Origin: Demequina sp. NBRC 110054
Lineage (GTDB): Bacteria; Actinomycetota; Actinomycetes; Actinomycetales; Demequinaceae
NCBI RefSeq assembly: GCF_002090115.1
Contig: NZ_BBRK01000004.1
Span: forward strand, 682,001-746,000
Length of the DNA: 64,000 bases
Direction of reading: 5' to 3'
Position numbers and translations under genes: made by a program. The notes below the pieces were generated by a model that was given only the letters and a program-made list of their open reading frames with translations, was not told the origin of the DNA and searched no databases. Positions 1 to 7,766 of the stretch are shown here, one piece after another. Every line of letters begins with the position of its first letter. Position 1 is the first letter of the stretch.

Positions 1-305
1 GCGGGCAGCACTCCCCCGTTGAGCGCGATGGTGACGCCGTTGGACAGCGCGCCGAGAGCGACGATCACGGCGCCTCGCAGGGCCCGGTTCATCCACAGGA
101 ACACGATCGCAGCCGCGTAGGTGAGGATGTGCAGCACTGGAGCGATGGACTCGGCGAAGCCGAAGGAGAACAGCGCGATCTGCAGGACCAGCGAGCCCCA
201 GACCAGCCACGCGCCGCGCCAGCGGTGCAGGACCACCTCCGCGGGCCACCTGCCGGCCACGAGCGGGGACGCCACAGCCAGGATCGAGAAGACGAGAACG
301 ACCAC
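1..305 (-). CDS. DUF5317 family membrane protein (C-terminally cut by window edge)
   Basis: An open frame on the minus strand begins with GTG at 305-303 and runs off the left edge, giving about 101 residues. The product is hydrophobic, with apparent membrane segments near the start (VLVFSILAVASPLVAG), in the middle (LVLQIALFSFGF) and later (LTYAAAIVFLW). It reaches the motif LSNGVTIALNGGVLP, which resembles the NG-VIAANGGVMP signature I associate with the actinobacterial DUF5317 family. A purine-rich GAAGG lies 5 nt before the GTG. The stop codon of the GGDEF-EAL gene lies 1 nt upstream, so the two are almost certainly cotranscribed and translationally coupled. Molecular function is unknown. 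The family assignment is from memory of its signature. Confidence 0.7.
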   Translation of the reverse strand, partial: MVVLVFSILAVASPLVAGRWPAEVVLHRWRGAWLVWGSLVLQIALFSFGFAESIAPVLHILTYAAAIVFLWMNRALRGAVIVALGALSNGVTIALNGGVLP

Positions 306-306
306 G

Positions 307-2370
307 TCAGCCTTCGCGGGAGGTCCAGGTCGAGCGCTCGGACTCGCGCGCGAGGTGCCGCGCGATCTCGTGCGGGGGAAGCGGTCGGCCCAGGTGGTGT
401 CCTTGACCGATGACGTCGCCCATCTCGCGCAGGAGCTCAGCGGTCCGCTCGTCCTCGATGCCCTCGGCCACCACGCGGAGCCCCAGGTCCAGCGCGAGCT
501 CGACGGTGTAGGCGACGATCGCATGGTCGTGACGGTCGGAGTGGATGTTGCCGACGAACGAGCGGTCGACCTTGAGCTCGTCGACCTCGAGGGTCTTGAG
601 GTAGTTGAGCGAGGCGTTGCCCGTGCCGTAGTCGTCGATCGCGACCTCGACGCCGATCGCGCGGATCGCGCTGATCACGACGTCGGCGCGCACGGCGTCG
701 GAGAGGATCCCGGTCTCGGTGATCTCGAGCACAAGCGCCGAGGCGGGAAGGCCGTGCTTGTCGAGGGCGTTGTGGATCTGCTGCGGAAGCGACAGGTCCG
801 ACAGGTGCCGCGCGGACAGGTTGACGGAGATCCTCAGGTCGGGCCGCATCTTGCGCCACTGGGCGATCTGCGCGAGCGCGGTGTCGAGCACGAAGGCCGT
901 GATCGGGAAGATCAGGCCGGAGTTCTCGGCGAGCGGGATGAACTTGTCGGGTCCGACCTTGGCGCGGGCGGGGTGGTCCCAGCGCACGAGCGCCTCGACG
1001 GCGACGGTCCTGCCCGTCCGGAGATTGACCTGGGGCTGGTAGACGAGCCGGAGCTGGTTCTGATCGAGCGCGGTGCGCAGCTCCGCCAGGAGCTGAAGGG
1101 TCTCGACCGAGTTCACGTCGTAGCGGTAGTCGAAGACGCTGATGCCGTCGCGCTCGCGCTTCGCGCGGTACAAGGCGATGTCGGCGTGCTTCATGAGCAG
1201 CTCGGAGGTCAGCCCGTGCTCGGGCGCGACCGCGATGCCGGCGCTCGCGCGCACGAGGATCTCGAGCCCCTCGACCAGGACCGGCTCGTCGAGGGAGGCG
1301 AGCAGCCCGTTGGCCGCGCGCTGCGCGGCACGCAGATCGCCCTCGACGACGATCGCGAACTCGTCGCCGCCGAGCCGGTGCACCTGGGACTCGGGCGCCG
1401 CGTCGACCAGTCGGCTCGCGACCTCCTGCAGGATCGTGTCGCCGACGTTGTGCCCGAGAGTGTCGTTGACGTCCTTGAAGTGGTCCAGGTCGATGAGCAC
1501 GAGTCCCGGGCCGGGATTCTCCTGCTCACGCGAAGCCCTGAGGGTCTGTCTGACAAGGCTTTCCATGGCACCGCGGTTGCCCAAGCCCGTGAGGACGTCG
1601 TGGGTCGCGGCATGCGCATGCTTCGCAGAAGCGGCGGCGAACAGGTGTGCCGCCACGACCGGCGCGGCGACAAGGGTGAGCGCGAGCACGCCATCGTCCG
1701 CGACAAGGGCCGCGATTCCGCCAAGGGGAAGAAGCACGGCGTTCGTCGTCATGATGTTCTGCGCATCCGCGCGCATGACCGCGCTGAGCGGCTGATGGAG
1801 CGCGATCGACATGACCATGCCCACGAGAAGCCAATTGACGGTGACCATGGCGATGCCTGCGCCGAGCAGAGGCACGATCTGCTCCGTGCCGATGAACTCC
1901 GGAACGCCGAACAACGGGACGTCTGCAAGCGCACCGTAGACGATGCTCGCGACTGTCACGCTGATCGCGTACTGCGCCGAATTGAAGACCGCCTTCTTGA
2001 AGTCGCGGCGGTTGACCACATCGTCGGTCATGCTCGCCGCGACCTGCGCGAGCACCGCAAGGCTCCCGCCCCCCACCGCGATCAGAGCAACGACGAACGG
2101 GGTCGACATCGACAGTGTCTGCGCCTCACCGCTCGCCACAGGGGTATGGATCGGCTTGACCTCGCCGAAGATTGCCGCGGCGAAGAGCAGGACCGTGGGC
2201 CACAGGATGGCCTCGTCCACGCCGATCGTCCACGGGACATGCGAGAGCGCGAAAACTAGAGCGGCAAGCCCGGCGGCCCCCACCACCGCCAGGTAGACGC
2301 CAAGCAGCGAGGGTGACGGCGAAGCTGAGATTTCGCCGTCACCCTCTCTGCGTGAAGAGATCAGGCCCAC
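307..2370 (-). CDS. Membrane-anchored GGDEF-EAL protein (c-di-GMP synthesis/degradation)
   Basis: About 687 residues. The N-terminal ~250 residues hold several hydrophobic segments (a MASE-like membrane sensor region), followed by a GGDEF domain and an EAL domain. The GGDEF motif is intact (RLGGDEFAIV, around residue 333). The RxxD inhibitory site normally found five residues upstream is absent (APESQVH there). The EAL domain keeps EALVRWDH, NLSARHL, EITETG, DDYGTG, the K of KVDRSF and EGIED, so both activities look possible. A longer frame extends to 2586, but its N-terminus is low-complexity, H/R-rich and unlike a membrane protein. I prefer GTG at 2370, which overlaps the stop of the 36-codon peptide ORF upstream (GTGGGCCTGA) and implies translational coupling. 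The next gene, DUF5317, starts 1 nt after this stop. Exact start is uncertain. Confidence 0.9.
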   Translation of the reverse strand: MGLISSRREGDGEISASPSPSLLGVYLAVVGAAGLAALVFALSHVPWTIGVDEAILWPTVLLFAAAIFGEVKPIHTPVASGEAQTLSMSTPFVVALIAVGGGSLAVLAQVAASMTDDVVNRRDFKKAVFNSAQYAISVTVASIVYGALADVPLFGVPEFIGTEQIVPLLGAGIAMVTVNWLLVGMVMSIALHQPLSAVMRADAQNIMTTNAVLLPLGGIAALVADDGVLALTLVAAPVVAAHLFAAASAKHAHAATHDVLTGLGNRGAMESLVRQTLRASREQENPGPGLVLIDLDHFKDVNDTLGHNVGDTILQEVASRLVDAAPESQVHRLGGDEFAIVVEGDLRAAQRAANGLLASLDEPVLVEGLEILVRASAGIAVAPEHGLTSELLMKHADIALYRAKRERDGISVFDYRYDVNSVETLQLLAELRTALDQNQLRLVYQPQVNLRTGRTVAVEALVRWDHPARAKVGPDKFIPLAENSGLIFPITAFVLDTALAQIAQWRKMRPDLRISVNLSARHLSDLSLPQQIHNALDKHGLPASALVLEITETGILSDAVRADVVISAIRAIGVEVAIDDYGTGNASLNYLKTLEVDELKVDRSFVGNIHSDRHDHAIVAYTVELALDLGLRVVAEGIEDERTAELLREMGDVIGQGHHLGRPLPPHEIARHLARESERSTWTSREG

Positions 2371-2471
2371 TTGAGACCGGCGCCGGCAATGACGGCGACG
2401 GCGACAAGGGTGGTGGTGCTCGCTGCCACGCGCGCCACCGTGCTGTTCTGGAGGATGCTCCACTTGTTCAT
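2361..2471 (-). CDS. 36-residue hydrophobic peptide upstream of the c-di-GMP gene
   Basis: Small ORF starting ATG at 2471 with a good Shine-Dalgarno (AAAGGAGA, about 5 nt away). The peptide starts MNKWSILQNS, has a basic residue at R15, then a hydrophobic tail (TTTLVAVAVIAGAGL) ending KWA. It looks like a short membrane or exported peptide. Its stop overlaps the proposed GTG of the GGDEF-EAL gene, so its translation may gate that gene. I do not recognise a family. It could be a coupled leader peptide, a small membrane partner of the c-di-GMP protein, or a signalling-peptide precursor. The strong ribosome site is the main evidence that it is translated. Confidence 0.6.
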   Translation of the reverse strand: MNKWSILQNSTVARVAASTTTLVAVAVIAGAGLKWA

Positions 2472-2671
2472 CGAACTCTCCTTTGTCTGGAGTCGACGAC
2501 AAGACCCCCGGAATCCCGGCGTGAGGGTCACGCCCTTGCTCCGAAGCTCCGGAGCAGTTGCCATCGACCCCGGTTGGTGCGGTCACCGGACTGCGACCGC
2601 GCTCACATACTCGCGCATTCCCGTCACTGAGACCAGCACAAGAGGGGACAAATTTACCTGGAGGTCACACA

Positions 2672-2710
2672 AAGTGGCACATCCCACACGAGAAGTGGCC
2701 AATCACACAC
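2672..2710. repeat. Two 18-bp direct repeats, 21-bp period
   Basis: Two copies of AAGTGGC-N2-ATC-N-CACAC lie at 2672-2689 and 2693-2710, spaced 21 bp centre to centre (two helical turns). They sit about 200 bp upstream of the 36-codon peptide ORF and just past the stop of the preceding minus-strand gene. The geometry suits tandem binding sites for a dimeric activator or repressor of the c-di-GMP operon. The binding protein is unknown. Confidence 0.45.
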
Positions 2711-2713
2711 GAT

Positions 2714-3355
2714 TCAGGCGCACGCGGCGTCGCGAAAGCCTGCCGTGCCGACGTACGAGACGGTTGAAAGATCGCCGCTCTCGTATCCCAGCTCGACGCA
2801 CCAGTCGGTGCGCGAGGTGCCCGTGAGCTCAAGCGTCCGCTCACCGTCGAGCAGCGCCTCGAGCTCGGTGTCGCCGACGGTGTACGAGCCGTCCGCGACC
2901 GCGACCTCGGGAAGCGTCGCGTCGGACTCGAGCGCGACGGCGACCGCGTTGCCGACAGCGGTCACATCCGCCTGCGCGTGCGCATCCGCGCTCGCTCGAT
3001 CCAGCTCGGGGCCGAGCGTGGTCGTGTAGGCGACGACGGCGCCGACGGTCACGAGAAGCCCCAGGTAGCCGAGGATCGTGCCGGCGATCGCGAGGGTCCG
3101 TGACTGAGCCGGGCGGCGCTTCGCACGGCGCAGCGCGAGGTGCCCGAGCACGATCGCCACGGGGGACAGCAACAGGATCCCGGTGACGACCGCGCCTAGT
3201 CCCAGGCCGTCGACGCTCGAGCGCTCGCCCGAGCCCGGCCCCTCACCCGGGGTCGGGACCTCAGCGGACTGGGCCTCCTCCGGGCGCGGCTCAGCCTCGG
3301 CGAGCGGCCATCCGCTCGTGGGCTGCTCGCCGCTCGTCGACTTCCCGGTCTCCAT
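2714..3355 (-). CDS. DUF4190-like membrane protein with extracytoplasmic domain
   Basis: 213 residues. The first ~45 residues are acidic, Pro/Glu/Ser-rich and cytoplasmic. Two membrane segments follow (LGAVVTGILLLSPVAIVLG and TLAIAGTILGYLGLLVTVG) separated by a basic loop (LALRRAKRRPAQSR), the arrangement of DUF4190-type proteins. A ~100-residue extracytoplasmic part ends with two cysteines (WCVELG and DAACA) that could pair. ATG start at 3355. The role is unknown; such proteins are common in actinobacteria and often carry a variable outer domain. The strong inverted repeat at 3500-3532 lies upstream of this gene. Confidence 0.75.
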   Translation of the reverse strand: METGKSTSGEQPTSGWPLAEAEPRPEEAQSAEVPTPGEGPGSGERSSVDGLGLGAVVTGILLLSPVAIVLGHLALRRAKRRPAQSRTLAIAGTILGYLGLLVTVGAVVAYTTTLGPELDRASADAHAQADVTAVGNAVAVALESDATLPEVAVADGSYTVGDTELEALLDGERTLELTGTSRTDWCVELGYESGDLSTVSYVGTAGFRDAACA

Positions 3356-3499
3356 CGGTCCTCCCGCGCCTTGAATGCCCTCAGGCTAGTGCCCTGCGCG
3401 CGCCAAGGACCGGGGGTCCGCGGCGTGTCTGCGAGGGGTGGGCGGAGGCGCACCGTAGCGTGTTCGCAGGTCGCCTTTCGGGACGGCCGACGCAAGGCG

Positions 3500-3532
3500 A
3501 AGGCCCCCCGAAATTGGCGTTCGGGGGGCCTT
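3500..3532. terminator. Strong inverted repeat, terminator-like
   Basis: Perfect 13-bp arms AAGGCCCCCCGAA (3500-3512) and TTCGGGGGGCCTT (3520-3532) around a 7-nt loop. A/T-rich flanks are short, so it resembles a bidirectional terminator. No convincing gene ends immediately beside it, so it may close a transcript from the gene-poor stretch to the right. Confidence 0.55.
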
Positions 3533-4161
3533 GCCATGGCGTCGAGTTCTCGACGGCCCGGACTCGCCGGACAGCCGACGGCCGTGATTGACGATGCGGC
3601 TTCACCCCCCTTTCCCGAGGGTGACCTCTCAGCCGATGCCAGGGGGTCCGCGTCTCCCTACGCCGTCACCCGCAGTACTCGGCAGACCTGCACGTCCGCA
3701 GGCCCTTCCTCATGGTGGCGACACGTTGTCCCAAGGCATCCGATCCAGGGCCCACCCGCCGATCCCGCGTGCTGTGCGTCCGTCCCGGCCGCGCAGCATC
3801 CTCCGGCCATCGCGATGCGCCGCGGCGCCCCGGGAGAACCGGTGACCCGACCATCGCGCACGATTCCTCGCACCGCGCCGACCAGGTCTCGGCGGACCCG
3901 CAGAAGCGGATCCCTGACCGGGAAGGAGCCGGGTCGGCGCCGGACGAAACCGACTGCCGTGGCCCCCTCGCCGACCAGATCGAGCGGGTGGAACCCCTTC
4001 TCGATGGGATCAGTCGTACTCCGGTCCGAGGACCCACGCAAGGTGAATCGTGCGTCGTTTTTCATCCACCGCGATCCCACAGAGTTATCCACACGTGGGT
4101 GTGGGAGTTCGCCGTCTGTTCACAGTCCTGTGGAGGAAATCTGTGGATGACGCTCTCGGCA
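3533..4161. other. Gene-poor stretch with DnaA-box-like sites at its right end
   Basis: No gene is convincing here. A 144-codon minus-strand frame (3658-4092) exists, but its third-position GC is clearly lower than that of the neighbours and its product matches nothing I know. At the right end, 4085-4093 is a perfect TTATCCACA (consensus DnaA box). Near-boxes TCATCCAC lie at 4072-4079 and, inverted, TGTGGATGA at 4142-4150. A GACGATGC word sits at 3590-3597. Confidence 0.4.
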
Positions 4162-6006
4162 TCACGCGTCTCTGTCGGACCTCGCGATCCTCTCCAGCAT
4201 CGCGTTGTACGCCTTGAGCTCTGCGTCGTCCGTGCGCTCCTCCTGACGGTCGCGCCGGCGCCCCTCCTTGACGTCCGACCGTCGCCAGGCGACCGCGACG
4301 CCGATCGCGAGCGCGAGCACGGGGAGCTCGCCGATCCCCCACGCGATCTCGCCGCCCCACTGCTGGTCCGTGATCGCGTCGGGGCCCCACGTGCGGCCCA
4401 TGAGCCCGAACCACTCAGGCACGAGCAGCACCTCGGACGTCGCGATGGCGACCCCGAAGAAGGCGTGGAACGCCATGGTCGCGAACAGCAGCACAAGCCT
4501 CATCGGATAGCCGGGACGCTTGGGGCCGGGATCGATCCCGACCAGGGCGTTCGCGAAGAAGTAGCCCGCGAGCGTGAAGTGGAGCACCATCCACAGGTGA
4601 CCCACGTGGTTGGACAGGGCGAACTCGAACAGCGGTGAGTAGTAGAAGACGACGAGCGATCCCGCGAAGTTGACGGCCGCGACGACCGGGTTCGCGAAGA
4701 AGCCCACCCACCGCGACTCGACGATCGCGCGGATCCACTCGCGCGGCCCGCGCGAGCCGTCCGAGCGGGAGGGCAGAGCGCGCAGCGCGAGCGTCACGGG
4801 GGCCGCGAGCGTCAGCGGGATCGGTGCCACCATGACGAGCAGCATGTGCTGGACCATGTGGCCCGAGAACGTGACCATGCCGTAGATCGCGGGACCGCTC
4901 TGGGTGATCCACAGCATCGTGATGATCCCCACGATCCACGCGGCGTCGCGATACCAGGGCCACGCGTCGCCGCGGCGACGCAACCGCATCGTCCACCTGA
5001 GATAGACGAAGCCCATGGCCACGAGCACCGCCGCAGACAGCACCTCGAGCCTCCAGGTGCCGAACCAGGTCGCGAAGGACGGCGCGGGCGGGAGCTCGTA
5101 GCCGGTCAGGAGGAACGCGGGGGTGGGATCCGAGACGACGACGCTCGGCACGGGCGGCGCTGAGGCGGCCAGGACGGCCGCGAGCCCGGTGACGACGAGC
5201 AGCGCGGCGGCGTCGACGATCATCACCCGCGCGAACAGACGACGGGTCCGGGCCTCCTTGAGGCGGGGCAGCGTCGTCCTGCGGTGCCACGCGGCGAGCC
5301 CCATGGCGACCCCCATGACGGCGAGCTTCGCGAGCAGCACCCGGCCGTAGGTCGTCGTCACGAGGTCGCCGACGCCGGTCATCCGCAGCGCCGCGTTCAC
5401 GACTCCGGACAGGACCACCGCCGCGGCGGCCCACGCGGCGATCCGCGACATGCGCCGAGCGACGTCGGCAGCCTCGGGCCCGAGCACGGGACCCAGCCAC
5501 GCGACCGCGATGACCACGCCGAGCCACAGAGAGGCACCCACGAGGTGCAGCGCGAGCGCGGACACAGCCAGGTGATGGTCGGTCGCGCCGGCCGCGTGCC
5601 CGGTGACCGCCTGCCAACCGATCCCCCAGGCCACCGGCGCCATCGCCCACGCCGCATGCGTGGGGATGCGCACGATCGCCGCAGCCATCGAGGCGAGCAC
5701 CGCCGCGATCGCCATCTGCAGATACGCCTGACCCAGATCGATGCGGGTGATGAACTGGCCGAGCGTGGCGCCGTAGGCCTCATCGGTGAGAGGCACGAGC
5801 GTGATCACTGACGCCTGCACGAGCAGGTAGCCCACCGCAAGCACAGCCCACGCGATCGAGGCGTAGCGAGCGAGCGCCGCGGCGCGCTCCATCGCCTTCG
5901 ACCCAGGGACCGCGACAGCCATGACGACGACGAGCGACCCGACGGTGACCGACAGAGCGACATCTCGAGATGCCGCGAGCACGGTCACGAGAGAGTCTGG
6001 GGGCAT
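4162..6006 (-). CDS. CopD-CtaG fusion (copper resistance D / cytochrome oxidase assembly)
   Basis: 614 residues and polytopic. The N-terminal half has CopD-type segments with conserved histidines in membrane context. The C-terminal half matches CtaG/caa3-type assembly proteins (SGHMVQHMLLVMVAP, NHVGHLWMVLH, FHAFFGVAI), with His-rich motifs likely to bind copper. The fusion is a common actinobacterial arrangement and is thought to handle copper for cytochrome oxidase in the membrane. I chose ATG at 6006, not the upstream TTG at 6048. A TACCCT -10 box lies exactly 6 nt before this ATG with no Shine-Dalgarno, the leaderless layout seen at other genes in this window. Divergent from cysQ, with 78 bp between starts. 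Confidence 0.9.
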   Translation of the reverse strand: MPPDSLVTVLAASRDVALSVTVGSLVVVMAVAVPGSKAMERAAALARYASIAWAVLAVGYLLVQASVITLVPLTDEAYGATLGQFITRIDLGQAYLQMAIAAVLASMAAAIVRIPTHAAWAMAPVAWGIGWQAVTGHAAGATDHHLAVSALALHLVGASLWLGVVIAVAWLGPVLGPEAADVARRMSRIAAWAAAAVVLSGVVNAALRMTGVGDLVTTTYGRVLLAKLAVMGVAMGLAAWHRRTTLPRLKEARTRRLFARVMIVDAAALLVVTGLAAVLAASAPPVPSVVVSDPTPAFLLTGYELPPAPSFATWFGTWRLEVLSAAVLVAMGFVYLRWTMRLRRRGDAWPWYRDAAWIVGIITMLWITQSGPAIYGMVTFSGHMVQHMLLVMVAPIPLTLAAPVTLALRALPSRSDGSRGPREWIRAIVESRWVGFFANPVVAAVNFAGSLVVFYYSPLFEFALSNHVGHLWMVLHFTLAGYFFANALVGIDPGPKRPGYPMRLVLLFATMAFHAFFGVAIATSEVLLVPEWFGLMGRTWGPDAITDQQWGGEIAWGIGELPVLALAIGVAVAWRRSDVKEGRRRDRQEERTDDAELKAYNAMLERIARSDRDA

Positions 6007-6012
6007 GGAGAA

Positions 6013-6018
6013 AGGGTA
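6013..6018 (-). promoter_or_regulatory. -10 box of leaderless copD-ctaG transcript
   Basis: TACCCT on the minus strand, 6 nt before ATG 6006. No purine-rich ribosome site precedes the ATG. Confidence 0.5.
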
Positions 6019-6084
6019 CGCGCGGGCGAGACGCGCACATCCCAGCAATTCGCTATTTTCCTACTAACCAGGTAGACAGGAACC

Positions 6085-6861
6085 ATGACCTCACACACCG
6101 ATGAGTACGCCGCGCTCGCGGCGAGCATCGCCAAGCGCGCAGGCCAGGTCCTCCTGGACGTGCGCGCCAAGGCCGTCGCCGACGGCATCACCGGTCGCGA
6201 CCTGAAGGACCTCGGCGACGCGAAGGCCCAGGAGGCCATCGCCGGCTGGCTCGCCGAGGAGGCCCCAGGCGACGCGGTGCTGAGCGAGGAGGCCAAGGAC
6301 TCGGCCGCCCGCCTCGACGCCGACCGCGTCTGGATCATCGACCCGCTCGACGGCACCCGCGAGTACTCCGAGGGACGCGACGACTGGGCGGTCCACGTCG
6401 CGGTGTGGGAGAAGGGCGACCTCATCGCAGGCGCCGTCGCGATCCCGGGAGAGGACCTTGTCCTCGACTCGGCCACGATCGCCCCCGCCGCCGAGGGCAG
6501 CGAGGAGCGCCTGCGCCTCGCCGTGAGCCGCTCGCGTCCGCCGGCCATCACCGAGCCGGTCCGCGAGGCTCTCGACGCCGAGCTGCTGCCCATGGGCTCC
6601 GCGGGCGTCAAGATCGCCGCGGTGATCCGCGGACAGGTCGACGCCTACGTCCACGCGGGCGGTCAGTACGAATGGGACTCCGCGGCGCCGATCGCGGTCG
6701 CACGCGCCGCCGGACTCCACACCAGCAGGGTGGATGGCACCCCGCTCGCGTACAATCGACCCGATCCTTACCTACCGGATCTCGTGGTGTGCCGTCCGGC
6801 ACTCGCCACCCAGATCCTCGAGACCATCGCCACAGCATCTTCGTCTGGAGACGATTCGTGA
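6085..6861 (+). CDS. cysQ: 3'(2'),5'-bisphosphate nucleotidase CysQ
   Basis: 258 residues of the inositol-monophosphatase-like fold. Metal-binding motifs are present: SEE at 67-69, DPLDGT at 86-91 and WDSAA near 196-200. The enzyme hydrolyses 3'-phosphoadenosine 5'-phosphate (PAP), the by-product of PAPS-dependent sulfotransfer, to AMP, which relieves product inhibition. It is the first gene of an operon with cysD, cysN, tauE and cysC. Its stop overlaps the cysD start by 4 bp (GTGA). ATG is preceded by AGGA. Because several sulfotransferase-like genes follow and no PAPS reductase is seen, its likely job here is to clear PAP from sulfation reactions. Confidence 0.93.
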   Translation: MTSHTDEYAALAASIAKRAGQVLLDVRAKAVADGITGRDLKDLGDAKAQEAIAGWLAEEAPGDAVLSEEAKDSAARLDADRVWIIDPLDGTREYSEGRDDWAVHVAVWEKGDLIAGAVAIPGEDLVLDSATIAPAAEGSEERLRLAVSRSRPPAITEPVREALDAELLPMGSAGVKIAAVIRGQVDAYVHAGGQYEWDSAAPIAVARAAGLHTSRVDGTPLAYNRPDPYLPDLVVCRPALATQILETIATASSSGDDS

Positions 6862-7766
6862 CCAATCCCACCTACCACCTCAGTGAGCTGGACGCTCTTG
6901 AGGCGGAGGCGATCCACATCACGCGCGAGGTCGTCGCGCAGATGGAGCGCCCCGCTCTCCTGTTCTCTGGAGGCAAGGACTCGATCGTGCTGCTGCACAT
7001 CGCGATCCGTGCCTTCGCTCCTGGCCCGGTGCCCTTCCCCGTCGTGCACATCGACACGGGACACAACTTCCCCGAGGTGATCGAGTTCCGCGACCGCATG
7101 GTCGAGGAGTACGGCCTCCAGCTCGTGGTGGGCTCCGTGCAGGAGGCCATCGACAAGGGCACGGTCCGCGAGGAGCCCAACGGCTCGCGCAACCGCATCC
7201 AGACCCCGGTGCTGCTCGACACGATCGAGAAGAACCGTTTCGACGCGTGCATGGGCGGCGCCCGCCGCGACGAGGAGAAGGCCCGCGCCAAGGAGCGCGT
7301 CTTCTCCTTCCGCGACGAGTTCGGGCAGTGGGACCCCCGCAACCAGCGTCCCGAGCTGTGGGCGCTGTACAACGGCAAGGTCCACGCCGGCGAGTCGATC
7401 CGCGTCTTCCCGCTGTCCAACTGGACCGAGCTGGACATCTGGAGCTACATCGAGTCGCGCGGCGTCGACGTGCCCTCGATCTACTTCGCGCATGAGCGCG
7501 AGGTCTTCGACCGCAATGGCATGTGGATGGCGGCGAACGAGTTCGCCGTACCGCGTGAGGGCGACGAGGTCGTCACCAAGATGGTGCGCTACCGCACCGT
7601 CGGCGACGCGACGCTGACCGCCGCGGTCGAGTCGGACGCCGACACCCTTGAAAAGATCATCGAGGAGACCGCGGCCACGCGACTCACCGAGCGAGGCGCG
7701 ACGCGCGGCGACGACCGCGTGTCCGAGGCGGCCATGGAAGACCGCAAGAAGGAGGGCTACTTCTAA
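6858..7766 (+). CDS. cysD: Sulfate adenylyltransferase small subunit CysD
   Basis: 302 residues, normal family length. The PP-loop FSGGKDS lies at 36-42. CysD with the GTPase CysN converts sulfate and ATP to adenylyl sulfate (APS). The start is GTG at 6858, inside the cysQ stop (GTGA overlap), with GGAG 7 nt upstream. A much longer frame reading upstream from 6405 is out of register with cysQ and is not real. The TAA stop overlaps the cysN ATG by 1 nt, so CysD and CysN are translationally coupled, fitting equimolar assembly. Confidence 0.96.
   Translation: MTNPTYHLSELDALEAEAIHITREVVAQMERPALLFSGGKDSIVLLHIAIRAFAPGPVPFPVVHIDTGHNFPEVIEFRDRMVEEYGLQLVVGSVQEAIDKGTVREEPNGSRNRIQTPVLLDTIEKNRFDACMGGARRDEEKARAKERVFSFRDEFGQWDPRNQRPELWALYNGKVHAGESIRVFPLSNWTELDIWSYIESRGVDVPSIYFAHEREVFDRNGMWMAANEFAVPREGDEVVTKMVRYRTVGDATLTAAVESDADTLEKIIEETAATRLTERGATRGDDRVSEAAMEDRKKEGYF

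Noticed and set aside
121..2259. 712-codon plus-strand open frame
   Set aside because: Antisense to the GGDEF-EAL gene. High-GC codon bias opens such mirror frames; the product is charged low-complexity sequence with no family.
3658..4092. 144-codon minus-strand frame in the gene-poor stretch
   Set aside because: Third-position GC is visibly lower than that of the neighbours, there is no clear ribosome site, no known family, and the start falls inside the DnaA-box cluster. Not impossible, but not supported.
4069..4150. Chromosomal origin of replication
   Set aside because: Only one perfect and two imperfect DnaA boxes, with no dnaA, dnaN, rpmH or partition genes anywhere in the window.
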